A stretch of 23,624 nt of DNA from Bacteroidales bacterium UBA1736 (GCA_002315825.1 DCIC01000065.1:21071-44694), one strand, 5' to 3'; numbered from the stretch's first letter, positions 1 to 8,937 are shown. The notes: a model not told the origin generated them from the sequence alone. A program made the numbers and translations.

Positions 1-1234
1 TATCAAGGCCTATCAGGAGGTCATAATATTTCATATTGAACACTCCGTCGTTGCCATTGAGATATGACGGGACGAAGAATACATTCTTCAGGCCCAGATC
101 CCTTATTCTGTTACTGATTGCATCATACTCCGGATATTGAAGGCTATGAGTGGTGATTGACCCTGCCAGGTCCCTGACGGGTCCATTATGTCCCGCAGGA
201 ATCATTACGAAGGCCAGAATCTGACGTTCCCCCTTATATTCATCACGGACTTTTGCCAAAGCATCAAGGAACACATCGATACCTTTGTTGGTATATTCGT
301 AACGGCCTCCGATTCCAACCAGCATCGCGTCTTCACTTACAGTTGCGCACATCATTTTTTCGGCCACTTCGAAAAGCTTTGATCGCGCGGCAGCCATCTT
401 TTCTTTATACTCGTCTACTGTGGCTGGGGTGAAACTGTCCTCAAAACCATTTGGAGTGACAATGTCAACTTCGCGGCCATAGAACTGGCGGCACTCACGG
501 GCTGTAATATCACTGACAGTAGTCAGAACATCAGCATTGAGAGCAGACTTCTTCTCCATACTGCTTCGGGCTTCAACACCAAGCCTTGAAGCCATTTCAT
601 CCCCGTCATATTCGGACAGATGGTCATATAAAGGATAGTTATTGCCACAGATACACCTACCCATCATCGTTGCGTGGGTGGTGAAGACTGTCGCTATCGG
701 GAGTCCGGTCCCGCGCAAGTATAGCAGACCCGCACCGGTCTGCCACTCGTGGAACTGAGCAACGATTTTGTCCGTCGAGTAAAGCTTATAATTGTATATA
801 CTCTCAACAACCTTTCCGGCCGCATATCCAAAAAGAGCATTTTCTATGTAATCCCAGTTGCCGGAAATGGAATCCACTCCGAAACGGACCCATAAATCCG
901 AAAGTATCTCATTCTTTTGCTGAAGATATTGCTTGAAATCCACGAGGACAGCAATCGGGTTGCCCGGGACATTCCATCGTCCCGTTCTGACCCTAAGACC
1001 CTCGGATGCAGCAACCTTGGACCAGTTCTCAAACAATTTGGGATCCTCTGTAAAGTCCGGATTGCCATCTGTATCCATCCATACATCAGGCCCGATGAAA
1101 ATGTGATGGGTCTTTAACTCGGACTTAAGGTGCAATGCTTTTGTGGAAAGTACGGTATATATACCGCCAACCTTATTGCAGACTTCCCAGCTGACTTCAA
1201 ATAGATAGTCAGGATTATTCGTTAATTCTTTCAT
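1..1234 (-). CDS. Glycogen synthase, GT3 (eukaryote-type), 3' end outside window
   Basis: Transfers glucose, in this family usually from UDP-glucose, to the non-reducing end of glycogen in the cytoplasm. I translated 411 residues from the ATG at 1234 with no stop; the C-terminus lies beyond the left edge. Visible features are the N-terminal FEVSWEVCNKVGGIYTVLS block (residues 12-30, with the GGIY acceptor/donor loop), FTTHATMMGR (184-193), VTPNG (259-263) and GGRYEYTNKG (309-318). All of these are characteristic of GT3 (Gys-type) enzymes rather than the bacterial GT5 GlgA. The start overlaps the 3' end of the GH57 gene by 20 nt, so translation is probably coupled. It is the last visible gene of a glycogen operon. 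The family assignment is secure; donor preference is inferred from the family. Confidence 0.93.
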   Translation of the reverse strand, partial: MKELTNNPDYLFEVSWEVCNKVGGIYTVLSTKALHLKSELKTHHIFIGPDVWMDTDGNPDFTEDPKLFENWSKVAASEGLRVRTGRWNVPGNPIAVLVDFKQYLQQKNEILSDLWVRFGVDSISGNWDYIENALFGYAAGKVVESIYNYKLYSTDKIVAQFHEWQTGAGLLYLRGTGLPIATVFTTHATMMGRCICGNNYPLYDHLSEYDGDEMASRLGVEARSSMEKKSALNADVLTTVSDITARECRQFYGREVDIVTPNGFEDSFTPATVDEYKEKMAAARSKLFEVAEKMMCATVSEDAMLVGIGGRYEYTNKGIDVFLDALAKVRDEYKGERQILAFVMIPAGHNGPVRDLAGSITTHSLQYPEYDAISNRIRDLGLKNVFFVPSYLNGNDGVFNMKYYDLLIGLD

Positions 1235-2405
1235 CTACTCTAATAATAAAATCACTAAGGACGTTCATATAATTGATAAATGCCTCATATGGGGTATCAT
1301 AAGGATTAAATCTCTTATGAATCTCTCCATCGGAGAAGAACTTTGTGGACATATAATAGAAATGGTCACTTTCCTGAAGATGCCCGTAATCGGTCCACAA
1401 GACAGGGTCATTGATAATCTCCAGTTTCTCAGTAAGGTTATAAAGCTTGTTGAAGGCATCCTTCTGCAACTCATTCCCAAGCCAGGCAGAGACATCTCTT
1501 TCCTCATCAGCCCAGGAAATAGCCTCCGGAACGGACAGCTCAGCAACACTCTTGTGTTTGGATGAAGCCTGAGATGGTGTCACAAATTCGAGTCCGGGGT
1601 CAGACATCACAAAAGAGGGGAGAGCCCTCATAAAATCAAAAATCCCGCAATCGGCATTCTGATGCTCGCCAAAAGTCTCATAATCCATAAACAGATTGAC
1701 AACATCCCCTTCGGCCGCTTTCAACCAATCGACAAACGTGTCCGCAGTCAGCGGCCAGTTCTCCCAACCGGTATCCGAGAATCTGAATGCGATATCGTCA
1801 CTGAGTCCATAATTGCGAAGCAAAAGATTCAAGTCCCGATTTCCGTCATTCGAATAAATATAATTCGGGTTTCTCCAACCCATAATGTGTCTGGCTCCTT
1901 CAGTAAGCATTGTCTGAAATCCCATCTCACGGACCATCGCCCCAATACGGTCAGAATATATCAACTCCGTATTTCGGAATGCTGAAGTCTCCACTCCGAA
2001 CAGCTCCTTGAGCTTCTTCCTATGCCTCTTGACCTGATGAGTGAATTCGGACTCATTGACAAGAGAAGACAAGGAATGATTATATGTCTCGCTGAGAAAC
2101 TCCACACATCCGGTCTCAGCCAGCTTGCGGAAAGACTCTATGACTTGAGGAGCGTAACGTTCAAACTGCTCCATAGCCGAGCCGGAAATTGAGAACGCAA
2201 GCTTGAATGCGCCTCCGCTACTCTCGATTGCCTCCAGAAGGAGATCATTCATAGGCAGATAGCACTTCTTGGCAATCCTTCGGAGAATGGTTCTGTTGGC
2301 ATAGTCATCATAGTAGTGAGAATCCTTTCCGATATCAAAGAACCTGTACAGCCTGAGTCTTGTAGGCTGATGGACCTGGAAATACAAACAGATACTTTTC
2401 TTCAT
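1215..2405 (-). CDS. GH57 alpha-amylase/alpha-glucanotransferase family protein
   Basis: A 396-aa cytoplasmic glycoside hydrolase family 57 protein acting on alpha-1,4-glucans; no signal peptide is visible. GH57 landmarks are present in order: YFQVHQP (residues 8-14), the FRNTELIY block with the likely nucleophile Glu147, and LFMDYETFGEHQ (238-249) with the likely acid/base Asp241. GH57 includes amylases, glucanotransferases and branching enzymes, so the exact reaction cannot be read from sequence. Its place between a GT4 transferase (9 nt upstream) and a GT3 glycogen synthase (20-nt overlap downstream) argues for a role in glycogen trimming or remodelling. The same GH57-GT4-debranching order is familiar from Bacteroides genomes. 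Confidence 0.9.
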   Translation of the reverse strand: MKKSICLYFQVHQPTRLRLYRFFDIGKDSHYYDDYANRTILRRIAKKCYLPMNDLLLEAIESSGGAFKLAFSISGSAMEQFERYAPQVIESFRKLAETGCVEFLSETYNHSLSSLVNESEFTHQVKRHRKKLKELFGVETSAFRNTELIYSDRIGAMVREMGFQTMLTEGARHIMGWRNPNYIYSNDGNRDLNLLLRNYGLSDDIAFRFSDTGWENWPLTADTFVDWLKAAEGDVVNLFMDYETFGEHQNADCGIFDFMRALPSFVMSDPGLEFVTPSQASSKHKSVAELSVPEAISWADEERDVSAWLGNELQKDAFNKLYNLTEKLEIINDPVLWTDYGHLQESDHFYYMSTKFFSDGEIHKRFNPYDTPYEAFINYMNVLSDFIIRVDERINE

Positions 2406-2414
2406 ATTTCAGAA

Positions 2415-3704
2415 CTATTTGATCACTGATTCATAAACAGCCTTCATCTTGGCTGTGGCATTATTCCACTTCATCCTGTTGACCTCATCGTATCCCTCTT
2501 TCATCGCAAAAGATGCAAGTGCGGGATAGTGAAGCAGTGCATATATATCATCCGCCATAGCGTCAACATCCCAGAAATTTACCTTGAAAGCATATTTCAA
2601 GACTTCAGATGCTCCTGATTGCCGAGAAATTATTGACGGTACGCCCGACCTCATAGCTTCAAGAGGAGATATTCCGAAAGGTTCGGAAACAGAAGGCATA
2701 ATATATACATCCGACAGCGCAAACATCTTCTGAACGTCAGCACCACGTAAGAATCCGGTAAAATGGAATCTGTCAGAAATGCCCAACCTTGCCACCTGAC
2801 GAATGGACCTGTTCAACATATCACCGCTTCCGGCCATTACAAAGCGGACTCCGCTTGTACGTTTGAGCACCTTTGCGGCCGCTTCAATAAAATACTCCGG
2901 ACCTTTCTGGAAAGTGATGCGTCCAAGGAAGGTCACCACTTTGTCCTTGACGCCTCTTTCCTGGTAAGTATCCTCCCTGCCGCTGAAATCCACGGCGTTA
3001 TGCACTGTGACAACCTTCTCGGGAGGGATACCGTATCTATTGATAACAATGCTCCTGGTAAGATCACTTACAGCTATGACTTTGTCAGCGGCCTCCATTC
3101 CCTTGCGCTCAATGTCATATACCCTGGTATCGATATTGTCATTGCTGCTCCTGTCAAATGATGTGGCGTGAACGTGAACGACAAGAGGCTTTCCGGTCAC
3201 TTTCTTCGCTGCTATTCCTGCAAGATATGTAAGCCAGTCGTGGGCGTGGATCACATCAAAGTCATCCTTTCTCTGATGCGCAATAGTAGAACCTACCATT
3301 GCATACCTGGCAACTTCTTCCATAAGATTGGCTCCATACTTGCCGGAGAACTTGAACTTCTGCCCGTAATTGACACGATACTCTTTCTGACTCATCAAAC
3401 GCTCTCTGTCCACAGCCACACTGAATGCTTCAGGATCGAAATATGGCACCATATTAGTCCCAATTCTGATAAATCTGATGTAATCAGTGTATTCGCTCAA
3501 GGATTCTGTCATATAATCCAGAGCCACATCACTTGCATTGATTATTGTGGTCGAGCTCTGATCCTCGTCGCCACTGGCTGAAGGCATTACAAACAATGTC
3601 TCCACACCGTTGTAGGCAAGGCCCTTCACAATACCCTCACAGGCAGTACCAAGGCCGCCTGCAATATGGGGAGGGAACTCCCAGCCGAACATCAAAACTC
3701 TCAT
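2415..3704 (-). CDS. GT4 glycosyltransferase of the glycogen cluster
   Basis: A 429-aa GT-B fold glycosyltransferase. The N-terminal half has the glycogen/starch-synthase-like opening GWEFPPHIAGGLGTACEGI (residues 7-25) and HAHDW (153-157). The C-terminal half has the phosphate-binding LGRITFQKGPEYF stretch (260-272) and the E-x7-E nucleotide-sugar motif EPFGISPLE (341-349). This matches GT4 rather than GT3 or GT5. It starts with an ATGA overlap with the stop of the debranching gene and ends 9 nt before GH57, so the three are probably translated together. It is probably an alpha-glucosyl transferase (for example making maltose-1-phosphate-like or short glucan products), but donor and acceptor cannot be seen. 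It is often annotated simply as glycogen synthase or glycosyltransferase. Confidence 0.88.
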   Translation of the reverse strand: MRVLMFGWEFPPHIAGGLGTACEGIVKGLAYNGVETLFVMPSASGDEDQSSTTIINASDVALDYMTESLSEYTDYIRFIRIGTNMVPYFDPEAFSVAVDRERLMSQKEYRVNYGQKFKFSGKYGANLMEEVARYAMVGSTIAHQRKDDFDVIHAHDWLTYLAGIAAKKVTGKPLVVHVHATSFDRSSNDNIDTRVYDIERKGMEAADKVIAVSDLTRSIVINRYGIPPEKVVTVHNAVDFSGREDTYQERGVKDKVVTFLGRITFQKGPEYFIEAAAKVLKRTSGVRFVMAGSGDMLNRSIRQVARLGISDRFHFTGFLRGADVQKMFALSDVYIMPSVSEPFGISPLEAMRSGVPSIISRQSGASEVLKYAFKVNFWDVDAMADDIYALLHYPALASFAMKEGYDEVNRMKWNNATAKMKAVYESVIK

Positions 3705-5638
3705 TTCCCGGCCTCCTTATATTTATCCAACTGATAATAAACTGACAATAAAGCGGCGGTGCTTGTCGCTGATGCTATGGCCCCGTGCGGCTCGTGAGGA
3801 GGGTCTCCGTCATATAGTTCCGAGAATACTCCCACCCCATGTTTGTTCAAATCCTCAAAAAAGCCTTCAACAAGCCACTCGGCCTTTTTGCAGAATGCCG
3901 AGCCTTTTATTCTGAAGCACACATCGGTATACTGCCTGAGAAGGGAGGGACGTGTACATCCCTGATGATATGCTGAGTCTCTCTCTATCTGGGATCCCTC
4001 ATATACACCCTTGTATTTGGTGTGGCGGGGGGAAAGAGTTCTGATACCTCTAGTCGTTACAAGTTCATTGGCAATTACACGCATTACTGCAGGAGCGAGT
4101 TCCTCATCAAGAGGGGAATATCGTACCCACAAGGCGAACAATTGGTTTGGCCTGATGTCTCCGTTCTGACCATATCCATCCACATAGTCAGCCAGGCAAT
4201 TGTTCCGGGCATTCCAGAACACCCTTGTGAAATTGTCCCGTATCAATTCTCTGACAGGAATCCACTTGCTCGCAAAGGCACCGTCAGAGTATTTTGTATC
4301 CATCTCTATTGCAAAACAAACGGCATTGTACCACAATGAATTTGTTTCAACCTGATATCCGGCACGCTCTGTTACCGGCCAGCCATTGATATACGCATTC
4401 ATCCAGCTGAGCGCAACTCCGTCCATCTGTGCCCACAAAAGACCGTTGGGATGCATTGTGACTTCCTTGCGTCTTCCGGGCGAATAACTTTCGACTACTT
4501 CTGCAAGGACCTTCCCGTATTTGCTCCACAACCTTGCGGGGTCGGCCCCGTACTCCAAATAATCCTGAAGCACTGTGGCAAGGAGCAGTGGAGCTTCCAC
4601 CTGAGTCGTCCTATGATAAAGTCTTTCCTCATCATCAGCAATAAGATTGTCCAGAATCTCTTCAAACTCAGACGGATCATTTTTGCCGTACAGGGTAAAT
4701 CCCGAAATGGACTCAAGGGTCTCACGAAGAAGTCCGGTGTACATCCAGGACAAGCCGGCATTTATCTTCTTTCTGCCGTTATGAACAGAAATCAGAAAAT
4801 CAGCACAGCGCAGAAGTTGCTCCCTATGATTGGTTATTGTTGGCGTCGATGCAACTATTGAATTGAATTTCCGTTTGATTGAAGCAGGATTCACCTCTTG
4901 GGTGGAGGCAGACAGGACAATTGACTCCCCTTTTTTCAGAGTCAAAGTAAAATAACCGGGCATAAACAAATCCTCAGTGCAATCGAACCCACGACGATAC
5001 TCATCCGAGTATGTGACATTGTTATACCAACAAGGTGTGGGGACAAACTTGAACGCTGAGCTGTTTAGTTGAAGGGCCAGATCAGGAAAATTGTCATACA
5101 TTCTGAATGATACTCCGTCCGGGACTTCTCTGAAGGAGGTGTCCGCAACCGGATTCTGCCTTGTAAGACTGTGAATGTTTCTGAATGCCAGGAACGGCCT
5201 GAGTTGAAGGGTTGTGGATGAGGGAGCCTCAAGAAGATCATACTTCAACATCACCTGGTCCTTGTCCGGGACAAGGAGCAAGGTCTTTCTGAACACTATC
5301 TGTCCGACTTTGTATGTAATGCTGGGGACCGGATCGGAATCGAAGTCCACCACATATTTGTGGCCTCTTGGCTCATATATGTCTCCATAGCAGTGAATAC
5401 CCAGATTGAACTGCATTCCTCCAACCTGAAGGCTCTCATCAACAGACGAGAGGAGGAGGTATTTGTCCCCTCCGAAACGGTCAAGCGTAACGGCCAGCAA
5501 TCCGTGGTAACGTCTGGTATTACACGTCACTATGGACGTATTGCAATACGCCCCGGTCTTATTTGCCGATATGATTTCCCTTTTCAGAGAATATGACAAA
5601 TTGACCAATTCTGCCTTGTTGAATTTCAAAAAAGCCAT
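3701..5638 (-). CDS. Glycogen debranching enzyme (amylo-alpha-1,6-glucosidase type, GH133)
   Basis: A 645-aa protein with the bacterial/archaeal GDE layout: an N-terminal beta domain opening with NKTGAYCNTSIVTCNTRRYHG and a C-terminal (alpha/alpha)6 domain from about residue 280. The latter contains GQNGDIRPNQLFALW (about 488-502), GSQIERDSAYHQG (about 548-560) and ELYDGDPPHEPHGAI near the end. It is expected to hydrolyse alpha-1,6 branches of glycogen in the cytoplasm. I chose ATG 5638, which gives the usual MAFLKFNKAEL opening; an in-frame TTG at 5644 adds two residues. It follows glgB after 12 nt and overlaps the GT4 gene by 4 nt. The segment after YHQG (residues 561-565, CTRPS) departs from the TVWPW form I remember from this family, so activity may be altered. 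Confidence 0.9.
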   Translation of the reverse strand: MAFLKFNKAELVNLSYSLKREIISANKTGAYCNTSIVTCNTRRYHGLLAVTLDRFGGDKYLLLSSVDESLQVGGMQFNLGIHCYGDIYEPRGHKYVVDFDSDPVPSITYKVGQIVFRKTLLLVPDKDQVMLKYDLLEAPSSTTLQLRPFLAFRNIHSLTRQNPVADTSFREVPDGVSFRMYDNFPDLALQLNSSAFKFVPTPCWYNNVTYSDEYRRGFDCTEDLFMPGYFTLTLKKGESIVLSASTQEVNPASIKRKFNSIVASTPTITNHREQLLRCADFLISVHNGRKKINAGLSWMYTGLLRETLESISGFTLYGKNDPSEFEEILDNLIADDEERLYHRTTQVEAPLLLATVLQDYLEYGADPARLWSKYGKVLAEVVESYSPGRRKEVTMHPNGLLWAQMDGVALSWMNAYINGWPVTERAGYQVETNSLWYNAVCFAIEMDTKYSDGAFASKWIPVRELIRDNFTRVFWNARNNCLADYVDGYGQNGDIRPNQLFALWVRYSPLDEELAPAVMRVIANELVTTRGIRTLSPRHTKYKGVYEGSQIERDSAYHQGCTRPSLLRQYTDVCFRIKGSAFCKKAEWLVEGFFEDLNKHGVGVFSELYDGDPPHEPHGAIASATSTAALLSVYYQLDKYKEAGK

Positions 5639-5650
5639 ATACAAGTATCG

Positions 5651-7615
5651 TTATTGCCTTTCCAGCACCAATGCCGTCCTTGCCGGCAGATATAACGAAA
5701 TGCCGTGGCTTGTCCCCGGGTGAATTTCTCCCGGAACAAGCCTTCCGAATCCGTCAAACGCCGCTTCATCGGTACTGAAAGATAAAACATAATCCCCGTC
5801 CGGACAATCAAACTGATAATTCTCAAAGGACTTGTCAGGATTGAAATTAAATGCGAAGATACAATTTTTACGACTGAATATCAAAATCTTCTTTTGTTCA
5901 TCCTGAACAAGAAGCCCTGGCTTTCCGTCAAGGACTTTCTTACTCTTGAAGAAATGGATCATAGCCTTATCAAAACTTTCAAGAGACGAGTATCTCAAGA
6001 AAGGGCTGTCCGCAAGCGACCATTGCCTCCTGGCGTGATTGAAAGACCACTTATTGCCTTCGCGAGGAAAATCTATCCATTCAGGATGGCCGAATTCGTT
6101 ACCCATAAAATTGAGATATCCGTCACCACAGGTCGCGATTGTGACCAGCCTGATCATCTTGTGAAGTGCTATGCCACGGTCCACTGTCATATTACGGGAC
6201 CCCTTATTCATCCCATAATACATCTCTTTGTCGAGAAGACGGAATATCAAGGTTTTATCTCCCACCAAAGCCTGATCGTGACACTCGGCATATCCAATCG
6301 TCCTTTCATCTTCACGCTTTCGCGTAAGTTCCCACCACATCTCTCCTACGCTCCACTCTTCATCTCTCTTCTCCTTGATCCACTTTATCCAGTGGTCGGC
6401 TACCCCCATTGCCATTCTGAAACCGAAGCCTATACCTCCGGACTGGAAATCAGCAGCCAATCCGGGCATACCGCTGACATCCTCGGCGATTGTGATTGCA
6501 GAGGGATATATTTCGCGGATAAGGATATTGGCGAGCGCAAGATAAATCACAGCATCAATATCCACACCGTCCCCGAAATACAGGGAATAATCCCCGAAAT
6601 CCTTCCCGAGTCCGTGGTCCCAATACAACATACTGGTCACGCCGTCAAATCTGAAGCCGTCAAGCATATACTCTTCCATCCAGTACTTGCAATTGGACAA
6701 GAGAAAGAACTTGGTCTCGGGCTTTCCGTACTCAAAGCATCGGGATCCCCACGCAGGATGATGTCCCTGAGGACCGTAATGGAAGTAAAGATCTTCCCTC
6801 CCGTCAAACAAGCTCAAGCCTTCCTCTTCGTTAGCCACTGAATGGGAATGAACAATATCCATAATCACAGCAATGCCCAGCGAGTGGGCTTCGTCGACCA
6901 AAGCCTTGAATTCTTCAGGAGTCCCGAAACGGGAAGACAGAGCGAAGAAATTGGCGACCTGATATCCGAAAGAGCCATAGTATGGATGTTCCTGAAGGGC
7001 CATTATCTGAATGACGTCATAGCCAAGAGCAGCAATTCTGGGGAGCACCTTCTCTTTGAACTCCGAGAATGTCGAAACCTTTTCATCTTCCGAGCTCATT
7101 CCTATATGACACTCATAGATGAGAGGATGAGGACAGGGCCCGGGCCTTTCCGCGTGCCATACATAAGGGACTTCAGGTTCCCAGACCTGGGCACAGAATT
7201 TCTTGGTTTCCTCATCCTGCACCGCTCTGGTGACATAAGCGGGAATTCTCTCCCCGCTCCCACCATTCCATTCAACAATCAACTTATACAGATCCCCGTG
7301 ACGAAGTATCATTGGCGGAAGAACAATCTCCCAATCACCGTTTCCGACTGGAGCAAGACTATATGCGGAGATTTTCTTCCAATTGTTGAAATCCCCGACC
7401 AGATATATTCTGGTAGCATTGGGCGCCCACTCCCTGAAGATCCAGCAGCCATCATTGCGACGATGCAGTCCATAATACAGATGATTGTTGATGGCATCTG
7501 TCAGACGCCCATCTCCGGCCATCCATTTCAGAGTCTTTTCGATGTCCTTGTGTCTGGTCAGGATGTCAGCTTTGAATGGCGCAAGCCAAGGGTCTGTCTC
7601 ATAAATCGGCTTCAT
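5651..7615 (-). CDS. glgB: 1,4-alpha-glucan branching enzyme, GH13_8 (GBE1-like)
   Basis: Makes alpha-1,6 branches in glycogen. The 654-aa product has an N-terminal CBM48-like beta domain (WIFREWAPNATRIYLVGDFN) and a GH13 barrel with DGFRFDGVTSML (nucleophile Asp324), TIAEDVSGMPG (acid/base Glu378) and AECHDQALVGDKT (stabilising Asp447), then GNEFGHPEWIDFPREG. These motifs are nearly those of human GBE1 and place it with the eukaryote-like subfamily rather than the E. coli GlgB subfamily. I chose ATG 7615 (MKPIYETDPWLAPF), which is where homologues begin; the upstream in-frame start at 7696 would overlap xseB by 98 nt. With ATG 7615 the overlap with xseB is 17 nt. A Cys replaces the usual Ser in the YAESHDQ motif. 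Confidence 0.95.
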   Translation of the reverse strand: MKPIYETDPWLAPFKADILTRHKDIEKTLKWMAGDGRLTDAINNHLYYGLHRRNDGCWIFREWAPNATRIYLVGDFNNWKKISAYSLAPVGNGDWEIVLPPMILRHGDLYKLIVEWNGGSGERIPAYVTRAVQDEETKKFCAQVWEPEVPYVWHAERPGPCPHPLIYECHIGMSSEDEKVSTFSEFKEKVLPRIAALGYDVIQIMALQEHPYYGSFGYQVANFFALSSRFGTPEEFKALVDEAHSLGIAVIMDIVHSHSVANEEEGLSLFDGREDLYFHYGPQGHHPAWGSRCFEYGKPETKFFLLSNCKYWMEEYMLDGFRFDGVTSMLYWDHGLGKDFGDYSLYFGDGVDIDAVIYLALANILIREIYPSAITIAEDVSGMPGLAADFQSGGIGFGFRMAMGVADHWIKWIKEKRDEEWSVGEMWWELTRKREDERTIGYAECHDQALVGDKTLIFRLLDKEMYYGMNKGSRNMTVDRGIALHKMIRLVTIATCGDGYLNFMGNEFGHPEWIDFPREGNKWSFNHARRQWSLADSPFLRYSSLESFDKAMIHFFKSKKVLDGKPGLLVQDEQKKILIFSRKNCIFAFNFNPDKSFENYQFDCPDGDYVLSFSTDEAAFDGFGRLVPGEIHPGTSHGISLYLPARTALVLERQ

Positions 7616-7790
7616 ATTCGAGTAATTGTTCTCTGGCGGAGCGTAGATATTCCCTGCAGGCCTTGACGAGAGTCTCAGCTTCTTTGATGTACTCATCCAT
7701 ATCCCCTACTCCGGTAGAAGGGTCCTCAACTTTGCAGGCAATCTCATCCAGACGTTTCATCGCCTCTGTATAATTAAACTTCTTACTCAT
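7599..7790 (-). CDS. xseB: Exodeoxyribonuclease VII small subunit
   Basis: A 63-aa helical protein, MSKKFNYTEAMKRLDEI..., with the family pattern of an early EAMKRLDEI helix followed by a long acidic/basic helix ending in LLEYEADL. XseB subunits decorate the XseA catalytic subunit to form exonuclease VII, which degrades single-stranded DNA from both ends to oligonucleotides. I chose ATG 7790; the preceding GTG at 7793 would add one Met. The start lies 8 nt inside the end of xseA, and the end overlaps glgB by 17 nt, so it is wedged between DNA repair and glycogen genes. Identification rests on short motifs plus the adjacent xseA. Confidence 0.88.
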   Translation of the reverse strand: MSKKFNYTEAMKRLDEIACKVEDPSTGVGDMDEYIKEAETLVKACREYLRSAREQLLEYEADL

Positions 7791-8907
7791 CACACTTTCT
7801 CATTATTTCTTCCACACTTGCCATCACTGCACCATCATTGAACATCACTGAAATCTTGTCTCCGGAAGAAAGACCGTCAAGAGATTTCAACACCACCCCC
7901 GCAGAGTCTGTCACAAGAGTGAATCCACGCGAAAGGATAGTTCTGGGATCAGCGGATTTGATTCTGGCATATACCAGATCCACAGCGGACTCCATCCTGG
8001 AAAGCTTGGCCGAGAATGCAAGTCTGAGACGGGAGATGTACGATATTATCCTCTCATCTTCTGACATATAGCAATCCAGAAACTCATCAGCAAGGGCCGT
8101 CGGAGTCTTCACCGACCTGAAAGCTACCATATCAGCAATATGGTAATCTCGGTCATGTCCTATCGCTGTATATACCGGTATCGGGAATTGGGCTATGGAT
8201 AATGCCATTCCATAATCATCAAAACAATCCAGATCCAGATTTGACCCCCCACCCCTCATCACCAGCACAGCGTCATAGTGATCCGCAGAAGTCTCTATGT
8301 CCTCCAATGCTTCAACAATGGATCCGGGAGCAGTCGGGCCCTGCATCGTAGCTTCAAACAAGTCAATACAAAATTTGAATCCAAACTCATTCTCCAGCAA
8401 ATGCCGGCAGAAATCTCCATATCCGGCAGCATCCCGAGCTGAGATTACCGCCAATTTGTACGGAAGGAGGGGAAGGTCCAGACTCTTCTGTCTTTCAAAC
8501 ATTCCCTCGGCCTCCAGTCGGGCTATCGTCTGCTGCCTCTGCTGCTCTTTCTTGCCCAGAGTATATTCAGGCTCCAGCTCATCAATGGTAAGGGTAAGTC
8601 CATAAAGTTCACTGTAATTGACAGCCACTCTCGCCATAATGGACATTCCTTCCTGAAGATCCGCCCCGGTAGTCTGCCTGAAGTAATGCTGCAGAGGAGT
8701 GTACACTGAGCGCCATATCACAGCTCTGACCTTGGCCACAGTCCCGGAAGGGCCACTCTGGGAAAGTTCCAGATAGCAATGCCCGTTTGACTTCACACTG
8801 ACGGAAGCCAACTCCGCCCGCACCCATAACCTGTCGGGGAAAATCGACTCCAGACCATCCTTGAGCCGGGTCTGCAACGTCAGCAAGTCTATCCATTCCT
8901 TTTCCAT
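7783..8907 (-). CDS. xseA: Exodeoxyribonuclease VII large subunit
   Basis: The catalytic subunit of exonuclease VII. The 374-aa protein has an N-terminal OB-fold DNA-binding region (about residues 5-110) followed by the ExoVII catalytic domain with VMRGGGSNLDLD (216-227), AIGHDRDYHIADMVA (248-262) and TPTALADEF (269-277). It is shorter than the 456-aa E. coli protein, mainly because the long C-terminal coiled coil is reduced. The start ATG 8907 is preceded by a purine-rich stretch (GGGAAGGGA) and lies 22 nt from a TAAATTTG promoter box. It is the first gene of the minus-strand run that continues through xseB into the glycogen genes. Confidence 0.95.
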   Translation of the reverse strand: MEKEWIDLLTLQTRLKDGLESIFPDRLWVRAELASVSVKSNGHCYLELSQSGPSGTVAKVRAVIWRSVYTPLQHYFRQTTGADLQEGMSIMARVAVNYSELYGLTLTIDELEPEYTLGKKEQQRQQTIARLEAEGMFERQKSLDLPLLPYKLAVISARDAAGYGDFCRHLLENEFGFKFCIDLFEATMQGPTAPGSIVEALEDIETSADHYDAVLVMRGGGSNLDLDCFDDYGMALSIAQFPIPVYTAIGHDRDYHIADMVAFRSVKTPTALADEFLDCYMSEDERIISYISRLRLAFSAKLSRMESAVDLVYARIKSADPRTILSRGFTLVTDSAGVVLKSLDGLSSGDKISVMFNDGAVMASVEEIMRKCDE

Positions 8908-8929
8908 TCCCTTCCCTTTTCAATCCTCA

Positions 8930-8937
8930 CAAATTTA
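8930..8937 (-). promoter_or_regulatory. Probable Bacteroidetes -7 promoter box for xseA and the glycogen operon
   Basis: On the minus strand this reads TAAATTTG, a full match to TAnnTTTG of the primary sigma factor of Bacteroidetes. It lies 22 nt upstream of the xseA ATG. I see no TTTG -33 element at the usual spacing. It is the only good promoter candidate ahead of the seven-gene minus-strand run. Confidence 0.5.

Noticed and set aside
2763..3581. Two open frames of 132 and 137 codons antisense to the GT4 gene
   Set aside because: No domain or signal is visible, and the sense strand codes for a complete GT-B enzyme.
5894..7666. Two long open frames (315 and 274 codons) on the plus strand opposite glgB
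   Set aside because: They are antisense to a branching enzyme with all catalytic motifs, show no recognisable domain, and have no promoter or ribosome-binding context; they arise from codon composition.
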